A stretch of DNA of 64,000 bases from Rhizobium sp. (GTDB lineage Bacteria > Pseudomonadota > Alphaproteobacteria > Rhizobiales > Rhizobiaceae). This document shows, in pieces, positions 57,980 to 64,000 of the stretch. The DNA lies in contig JAQGJP010000020.1 in the NCBI GenBank assembly GCA_028290545.1, positions 45,351 through 109,350 of the forward strand, given 5' to 3'. Every line of letters starts with the position of its first letter. Position 1 is the first letter of the stretch. A program made the position numbers and the translations under genes. The notes under the pieces were generated by a model, which saw only the letters and a program-made list of their open reading frames with translations, was not told the origin of the DNA and searched no databases.

Positions 57980-58388
57980 CTAGGAATATTGTTCGCGGTC
58001 CTGATCGAGAAAACCAAGAAATTCCTCTGAGGTCAACTGTACGTTTTTGCCAGACGGGTGAGAAAATACACCTATCAAAGTACCCTCTTCCATAAAGCTC
58101 TTGAGAAACGTACCAACAAATTCGTCAAGATCGATACGGCGAGGTTTAAAACCTGACCAGCTATCCATAGCACATGCATCTGCAAATTCCGGCGCTGGCA
58201 AAAATTGGAAAGATCGAAATTTCGTCGTCATCCAATGCGGCAGTTGCCCATCCGTCGGAATAGAGCCCCCATAATTCCTGCCAATCCGCTATTTGCCTGA
58301 TTGTGTATTCGGCACGTCCGGGATCTGACATCGCCATGACATTTTTGAGTTGCTTGGGATGAACTGGCTTGCGATCCGCGACCATCAT
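57980..58388 (-). pseudogene. DUF2750-like protein gene split by a single-base frameshift
   Basis: 5' frame: RAEYTIRQIADWQELWGLYSDGWATAALDDDEISIFPI; 3' frame: LPAPEFADACAMDSWSGFKPRRIDLDEFVGTFLKSFMEEGTLIGVFSHPSGKNVQLTSEEFLGFLDQD. Deleting one base in the A5 run at 58200-58204 joins them. Confidence 0.78.
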
Positions 58389-58984
58389 TCCTTTACCCCA
58401 CCCAACGCCTTCTCGATCGCCGGCAGCAATTCATTCTGCACCGAATTGTCGTCAAACGGGCCGACATGCTTGTAGAGAATCACACCGGCGGGGCTGACGA
58501 GGAAGGATTCGGGAATGCCGTAGACGCCCCAGTCGATCGCAGCCGCGCCCTTCGGATCGACGCCGATCGCCCTGAAGGGATTGCCGAGTTCGCCGAGGAA
58601 GGCGAGCGCCGCATCGTTGCGGTCCTTGTAGTTGATGCCGACGACATTCAGCCGGTCGTCCCGTGCCAGACCCAGAATGATCGGATGTTCCTGCCGGCAG
58701 GGAATGCACCAGGATGCCCAGACATTGACCAGCGTCAGCTTGCCCCTGACCGCATCCGTCGTCAGCGCCGGGACCGGCTTGCCGGACAGGATCGCCCCAT
58801 CAAGGGCGGCGAGCCTGAGTTCGGGCGCCGCTTTGCCGATCAGCGCCGAAGGCAGCACCGACGTATCCCGGCCGGACATCAGCTGCATCATGAAGACACC
58901 GGCGAGCCCGAGAAAGACGACCAGCGGTATCAGGGCAACAACGACGCGACGGCTTCTGGAACCTGTTTCCGGCACGCAATTCAC
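58385..58984 (-). CDS. ccmG: Thiol:disulfide interchange protein CcmG/DsbE
   Basis: LTLVNVWASWCIPCRQEHPIILGLA; YGIPESFLVSPAGVILYKHVGP. Confidence 0.94.
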   Translation of the reverse strand: MNCVPETGSRSRRVVVALIPLVVFLGLAGVFMMQLMSGRDTSVLPSALIGKAAPELRLAALDGAILSGKPVPALTTDAVRGKLTLVNVWASWCIPCRQEHPIILGLARDDRLNVVGINYKDRNDAALAFLGELGNPFRAIGVDPKGAAAIDWGVYGIPESFLVSPAGVILYKHVGPFDDNSVQNELLPAIEKALGGVKE

Positions 58985-59148
58985 GTGCTGTCCCCACTCG
59001 GCGCGGAACGCCGCCTTATGCCCTGCGCTTCAAGCCGCTTCAATTCCCGCCTTAGCCGAGCGCTCTCAAACCACGTAAAGCCGAGCAGGCCGGCGAGCAC
59101 GAAAGCCGAAATTCCCCAGGCGGAATAGATATAAAAAGCGTGGCTCAT
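58981..59148 (-). CDS. ccmD: Heme exporter protein CcmD
   Basis: MSHAFYIYSAWGISAFVLAGLLGFTWFESARLRRELKRLEAQGIRRRSAPSGDST; between ccmC and ccmG. Confidence 0.9.
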   Translation of the reverse strand: MSHAFYIYSAWGISAFVLAGLLGFTWFESARLRRELKRLEAQGIRRRSAPSGDST

Positions 59149-59915
59149 CGCGCTTCGCCCCCGGCTTGCGCGGCGCGCGCGGCATTGCGGCGCATCACGG
59201 CAATCCGCCGCCGCCAGATCTCGTTGCGCATTGCCATCAGATGCAGTGTGAAAAATAGCAAAGTGTAACCGATCGCCATGACCAGAAGCGGTCGCAGGAA
59301 CTCGGGATCGATGGTTGGTCCGCCAAGCCGCATGACGCTGGCGGGCTGGTGCAGAGTATTCCACCATTCGACCGAGAACTTGATGATCGGGATATTGACG
59401 AAGCCGACCAGAATCATGATCGCGCCGACGCGCGCGGCGCGGCCCGGATCGTCCATCGCCCGGTTGAAGGCGATCAGGCCCAGATACATCAGGAACAGGA
59501 TGAACACCGAGGTCAGCCGCGCATCCCAAACCCACCAGGTGCCCCACATCGGCTTGCCCCAGAGCGAACCGGTCACCAGCGCCAGAAAGGTGAATGCCGC
59601 GCCAAGAGGGGCCGCTGTCCTGGCCGCCACATCGGCCAGCGGGTGCCGCCAGACCAGCGTGCCCAAGGCCGCAATCGCCATGATCGTATAGCACATCATC
59701 GACAGCCAGGCCGCCGGCACGTGGATATACATGATCCGCACCGTGGCGCCCTGCTGGTAATCGCCCTCGGTCGTGAAACTGAGATAGACGCCAACGGCGA
59801 GACAGACCAAGGTCAGGCCCGCCAACCACGGCAGGATACGCCCGGCCAGCCCGATGAAGCGCGTCGGATTGGCGAGCGATGTCAATTTCGAAGGCGCTAC
59901 GGTGGTCTGTGTCAT
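59145..59915 (-). CDS. ccmC: Heme exporter protein CcmC
   Basis: QGATVRIMYIHVPAAWLSMMCYTIMAIAALG; LWGKPMWGTWWVWDARLTSVFILFLMYLG. Confidence 0.96.
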   Translation of the reverse strand: MTQTTVAPSKLTSLANPTRFIGLAGRILPWLAGLTLVCLAVGVYLSFTTEGDYQQGATVRIMYIHVPAAWLSMMCYTIMAIAALGTLVWRHPLADVAARTAAPLGAAFTFLALVTGSLWGKPMWGTWWVWDARLTSVFILFLMYLGLIAFNRAMDDPGRAARVGAIMILVGFVNIPIIKFSVEWWNTLHQPASVMRLGGPTIDPEFLRPLLVMAIGYTLLFFTLHLMAMRNEIWRRRIAVMRRNAARAAQAGGEAR

Positions 59916-59984
59916 GGCCGATCTCTTAGCGTTTTTGCCGGCATGCTGCAATTGATCCCGATCAAGCCGTCTTTCAAATTCGCG

Positions 59985-60644
59985 TCATTCCGACGATGCC
60001 CGCAAGGCGAATGCCGCGGCAAGCGGTCCGATGACTGCGAAGAACAGGCTGAGCGCCACCAGAGCCATGAACGGCGGCAGGAATGGTGCCGGATCCTCGA
60101 CTGCCGCATAGGTCGCCGACACGCCGAAAATCAGTACCGGAATTGTGAGCGGCAACACGAGGATCGAGACGATCAGCCCGCCGCGTGGCAGGGCAACGGC
60201 GACAGCGGCACCGGCGGCACCGATGAAGGTGATCGCCGGCGACCCAGCCAGCAGCGTCAGCACCAACGCGCCGATGGACACCTCGCTCATGTTCATGAGG
60301 AGGCTGAGCAGCGGCGAGGCGACGACCAGTGGCAGCACCGCAGCCACCCAATGTGCCAGGCATTTGACGAAAACGATCAGCGTCAGCGGCGTCTCCTGCA
60401 TCATCAGCAGATCCAGCGAGCCATCCTCGCGCTCGGCCTGGAACAACCGATCAAGGCCCAACAGCGAGGCAAGCAGCGCCCCGACCCACAGGATCGCCGG
60501 ACCAATTCGCGCCAGCAGATTGAGATCAGGGCCGACACCGAAGGGAATGACCGCGACGATGGTCATGAAGAACAGCACACCGGTCAGCACTCCGCCGCCG
60601 GCACGGAACCCGAGTTTCAGGTCGCGGACAAAGAGGGCGATCAT
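59985..60644 (-). CDS. ccmB: Heme exporter protein CcmB
   Basis: MIALFVRDLKLGFRAGGGVLTGVLFFMTIVAVIPFGVGPDLNLLARIGPAILWVGALLASLLGLDRLFQAEREDGSLDLL; start 60644 or 60653. Confidence 0.95.
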   Translation of the reverse strand: MIALFVRDLKLGFRAGGGVLTGVLFFMTIVAVIPFGVGPDLNLLARIGPAILWVGALLASLLGLDRLFQAEREDGSLDLLMMQETPLTLIVFVKCLAHWVAAVLPLVVASPLLSLLMNMSEVSIGALVLTLLAGSPAITFIGAAGAAVAVALPRGGLIVSILVLPLTIPVLIFGVSATYAAVEDPAPFLPPFMALVALSLFFAVIGPLAAAFALRASSE

Positions 60645-60673
60645 GACCGACACCATTTGCCGGGCGAGGAAGT

Positions 60674-60825
60674 CCCCTCCCCAACCCCTCCCCACAAGCG
60701 GGAGGGGCTAACGTGCGGCCCGCTCCAGTCCTTATTTCCGGGCTCAGACTTTGCTGAACTGTTGTCTTGGCACGATGGCGCGACGGGCAAGCCCCTCCCG
60801 CTTGTGGGAAGGGGTTGGGGAGGGG
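60674..60825. repeat. Long GC-rich inverted repeat in the ccmA-ccmB gap
   Basis: Arms 60674-60707 CCCCTCCCCAACCCCTCCCCACAAGCGGGAGGGG and 60792-60825 CCCCTCCCGCTTGTGGGAAGGGGTTGGGGAGGGG; 33/34 inverted match, 84-bp spacer. Confidence 0.9.
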
Positions 60826-60846
60826 TCTTTCTTGAACCAAGTTCAA

Positions 60847-61485
60847 TCACAACAACCCCTCCGCATACTCAAACCCCTTCATCACCAATCCCCGCACATT
60901 CTTCAGTCCCAGTTCTTGGTGCGTCGCAACGACGATGATCCCGCCCTTTGCCAGATGCGCCTGCATCAGCCCCGCAAAGACCTCCTCCGACTGCACATCC
61001 AACGCCGCCGTCGGTTCGTCCAGCAGCCAGATGGGACGCCAGACGGTAAGCAGCTTGGCCATTGCCATTCGCCGCTGCTGTCCGGCCGAGAGATAGCCGA
61101 ACGGCAGATGCAGGAGCGTTGGCAGACCCAGCGCACCAGCCGCCTCTTCCGGCGCGAGACCGTGCCCTCCCTCGAAATCACCCATGAAACTTTTCCAGAA
61201 GCCGAGATTCTCCTCGACCGTCAGTTCGCGCTTCATGGCGTTGCGGTGGCCGAGATAGTGGCAGGCCTCTGCCGCACGCGGAACAGCCCGCGCAGCAACG
61301 GTCACATTCACCTCGCCCTCGTCTTGCGGCAGCAGGCCGGCAATGGTGCGAATCAGCGTCGATTTTCCCGAGCCGTTGCGGCCGGTCACCAGCAACGCCT
61401 CGCCTGCCGCCAGCGAAAACGTGATGCCGGAGAATATCCGCTCTTCGCCCCTGATTGCCGCGAGATTGCGGACGTCCAACTGCAC
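60847..61485 (-). CDS. ccmA: Heme exporter ATP-binding protein CcmA
   Basis: LLVTGRNGSGKSTLIRTIAGLLPQDEGEV; LSAGQQRRMAMAKLLTVWRPIWLLDEPTAALD; GTG start at 61485 proposed. Confidence 0.93.
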   Translation of the reverse strand: MQLDVRNLAAIRGEERIFSGITFSLAAGEALLVTGRNGSGKSTLIRTIAGLLPQDEGEVNVTVAARAVPRAAEACHYLGHRNAMKRELTVEENLGFWKSFMGDFEGGHGLAPEEAAGALGLPTLLHLPFGYLSAGQQRRMAMAKLLTVWRPIWLLDEPTAALDVQSEEVFAGLMQAHLAKGGIIVVATHQELGLKNVRGLVMKGFEYAEGLL

Positions 61486-61756
61486 CAAACAAACCTCCGC
61501 ACGGCAAATTTCGCCGCAATGCAAAAAAATATTTCCTTAGACCTTGGTAAGTATGGAACCTTGTTTAGAAATTATCTATAAGTTCCGCAATCGCGCCAGC
61601 AGCCGGCGTGAATATCATCCTAGCGCCGAACTTGGAATTGCGGGCACGCAAGTCCGCGTGCGGACAGCGGAAATGGCTGCACCCGCATCCCAAAGGCGTG
61701 TCCAACGCCGGGCGTTCGCACGTCAGTTCAGACGATCAGACGAAACGGGTCAACCC

Positions 61757-64000
61757 ATGTCGCATTCACTCGATAGTTTCAATTGTCGTTCTACCCTCAC
61801 CGTGAACGGCAAGAACTATATCTACTACAGCCTTCCCAGGGCAGAGGCGAACGGCCTCGCCGGTATTTCAAAACTCCCCTACTCCATGAAAGTGTTGCTG
61901 GAAAACCTTCTCCGCAACGAAGATGACCGTTCCGTCACCAAGGAAGACATCCAGGCGATCGCCGACTGGCTGGTCAACAAGGGCCTCAGCGAATATGAGA
62001 TCGCCTACCGTCCGGCCCGCGTTCTGATGCAGGATTTCACCGGCGTTCCGGCCGTCGTCGACCTCGCCGCGATGCGCGACGCGATGGTCTCGCTGGGTGG
62101 CGATCCGGAAAAGATCAATCCGCTGGTGCCTGTCGATCTCGTCATCGACCATTCCGTCATCGTCGATGAATTCGGCACGCGCACCGCTCTCGCACGCAAT
62201 GTCGAACTCGAATACGAGCGCAACGGCGAGCGCTACCGCTTCCTGAAATGGGGCCAGCAGGCGTTCGAGAACTTCCGTGTCGTGCCCCCCGGCACCGGCA
62301 TCTGTCATCAGGTCAATCTCGAATATCTCGGCCAGACCGTCTGGACGCGGGACGAGGACGGCGAGACCACCGCCTATCCCGATACCTGCGTCGGCACCGA
62401 TTCGCACACGACGATGATCAACGGCCTCGGCGTGCTCGGCTGGGGCGTCGGCGGCATCGAGGCGGAAGCCGCCATGCTCGGCCAGCCGGTTTCCATGCTG
62501 CTGCCGGAAGTGATCGGCTTCAAGCTGACGGGTGCGGCCAAGGAAGGCGTGACCGCAACGGATGTGGTTCTCACCGTCGTGCAGATGCTGCGCAAGAAGG
62601 GCGTGGTCTCGAAATTCGTCGAATTCTTCGGCCCCGGCCTCGATTCCATGTCGCTCGCCGACCGTGCGACGATCGGCAATATGGGCCCGGAATATGGCGC
62701 GACCTGCGGCTTCTTCCCGGTCGACGGCGAGACGATCAACTACCTCACCATGTCCGGTCGCGAGACCGACCGCATCCAGCTCGTCGAGGAATATTCCAAG
62801 CTGCAGGGCATGTGGCGCGATTCGGAAGGCGCCGACATCGTCTTCACCGATACGCTCGAACTCGACCTTGGCAGCGTCGTGCCCTCGATGGCCGGCCCCA
62901 AGCGCCCCGAAGGCCGCATTCCGCTCGAAGGCATTGCCGATGGCTTCGAAGCCGCACTTGAAGGCGACTACAAGAAGCCCGGCCAGCTCAAGGTGCGCTA
63001 TCCCGTCGAAGGCACCGATTATGACCTTGGCCATGGCGATGTCGCGATTGCCGCCATCACGTCGTGCACCAATACATCCAACCCCTCGGTGCTGATCGCT
63101 GCCGGCCTGCTCGCCCGCAATGCCGTCGCCAAGGGCCTGAATTCCAAGCCCTGGGTCAAGACCTCGCTGGCACCGGGAAGCCAGGTGGTTGCCGAATATC
63201 TCAGCCGGTCGGGCCTGCAGGACGATCTCGACAAGCTCGGCTTCAACCTGGTCGGTTTCGGCTGTACGACCTGCATCGGCAATTCCGGACCACTACCGGC
63301 GCCGATTTCCAAGACGATCAACGACAAGGGCCTGATCGCCGCCGGCGTGCTCTCGGGCAACCGCAATTTCGAAGGTCGCGTCTCTCCAGATGTACAGGCG
63401 AACTACCTCGCCTCGCCGCCGCTGGTCGTCGCTTACGCTCTCGCCGGTTCGGTGCAGATAGACCTTACGGAGGAGCCGCTTGGCGAGGACCAGCAGGGCA
63501 ACCCTGTTTTCCTCAAGGATATCTGGCCTTCGTCGAAGGAGATCCAGGAATTCATCATGAAATATGTGACGCGCGAACTCTACGCGTCGAAATATGCGGA
63601 TGTGTTCAAGGGTGACAGCAACTGGCAGGACGTCAAGATTCCCGAGGGAAAGACCTATGCCTGGGACGACAATTCGACCTATGTGCAGAACCCGCCCTAT
63701 TTCGTCGGCATGAAGCAGGCGGCGATCGGCGTTACCGACATCAAGGGCGCGCGCGTGCTGGGTCTCTTCGGCGACAAGATCACCACCGACCACATCTCGC
63801 CCGCGGGCTCGATCAAGGCGGCATCGCCGGCCGGCAGCTACCTGATCAACCACGGCGTCTCGGTGGCGGATTTCAACCAGTACGGCACACGCCGCGGCAA
63901 TCATGAAGTGATGATGCGCGGTACATTCGCCAATATCCGCATCCGCAACCACATGCTCGGCCCGAACGGCAAGGAAGGCGGCTTCACGATCCACTATCCC
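61757..64000 (+). CDS. acnA: Aconitate hydratase AcnA, partial (runs off the right edge)
   Basis: Translated from ATG at 61757: [56 protein letters not shown]...[30 protein letters not shown]...[14 protein letters not shown]; absent from the ORF track because no stop lies in the window. Confidence 0.96.
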   Translation, partial: MSHSLDSFNCRSTLTVNGKNYIYYSLPRAEANGLAGISKLPYSMKVLLENLLRNEDDRSVTKEDIQAIADWLVNKGLSEYEIAYRPARVLMQDFTGVPAVVDLAAMRDAMVSLGGDPEKINPLVPVDLVIDHSVIVDEFGTRTALARNVELEYERNGERYRFLKWGQQAFENFRVVPPGTGICHQVNLEYLGQTVWTRDEDGETTAYPDTCVGTDSHTTMINGLGVLGWGVGGIEAEAAMLGQPVSMLLPEVIGFKLTGAAKEGVTATDVVLTVVQMLRKKGVVSKFVEFFGPGLDSMSLADRATIGNMGPEYGATCGFFPVDGETINYLTMSGRETDRIQLVEEYSKLQGMWRDSEGADIVFTDTLELDLGSVVPSMAGPKRPEGRIPLEGIADGFEAALEGDYKKPGQLKVRYPVEGTDYDLGHGDVAIAAITSCTNTSNPSVLIAAGLLARNAVAKGLNSKPWVKTSLAPGSQVVAEYLSRSGLQDDLDKLGFNLVGFGCTTCIGNSGPLPAPISKTINDKGLIAAGVLSGNRNFEGRVSPDVQANYLASPPLVVAYALAGSVQIDLTEEPLGEDQQGNPVFLKDIWPSSKEIQEFIMKYVTRELYASKYADVFKGDSNWQDVKIPEGKTYAWDDNSTYVQNPPYFVGMKQAAIGVTDIKGARVLGLFGDKITTDHISPAGSIKAASPAGSYLINHGVSVADFNQYGTRRGNHEVMMRGTFANIRIRNHMLGPNGKEGGFTIHYP

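Noticed and set aside
61868-63034. 388-aa minus-strand ORF opposite acnA
   Set aside because: Antisense to the truncated acnA, which the ORF track misses because it has no stop inside the window.

Overview
This 64 kb window looks like a chromosomal segment of a Rhizobiaceae-type alphaproteobacterium; the taxonomic call is inference from gene content and order. Most of it is ordinary housekeeping sequence: leuD, ftsK, lolA, xthA, the F1 ATP synthase operon atpHAGDC, priA, a transaldolase/fructose-6-phosphate aldolase, purEK, suhB, rpmE, rplS, trmD, rimM, rpsP, ffh, dapF, mtaB, ftsY, septation protein A, ccmABCDG and a truncated acnA. The main catabolic locus is a divergent L-rhamnose regulon (rhaD-rhaI versus rhaR-rhaS-rhaT-rhaP-rhaQ-rhaK). 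I found no rRNA, tRNA, CRISPR array, prophage or complete transposon. The observations most worth checking are: (1) an isolated GSU2403-type nucleotidyltransferase gene preceded by two inverted repeats sharing the half-site TATCCCT; (2) an 18/21-bp inverted repeat in the rhaD/rhaR intergenic region whose arms carry outward-facing TTGACA boxes; (3) the absence of rhaU from its usual slot between rhaQ and rhaK; (4) a decayed VanX-type D-Ala-D-Ala dipeptidase containing a 7-bp tandem repeat; (5) a DUF2750-like gene split by one extra base in a homopolymer, beside an orphan HigA-type antitoxin; (6) a 34-bp near-perfect inverted repeat filling the ccmA-ccmB gap; (7) a CtrA-like box upstream of ftsK and an EcfG-type promoter upstream of a GlsB-family gene; (8) tandem sulfotransferase-like paralogs next to ffh. 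I did not see a clearly unprecedented multi-gene system. The nucleotidyltransferase locus is the best candidate for something undescribed. All family assignments come from reading the sequences, not from database searches.
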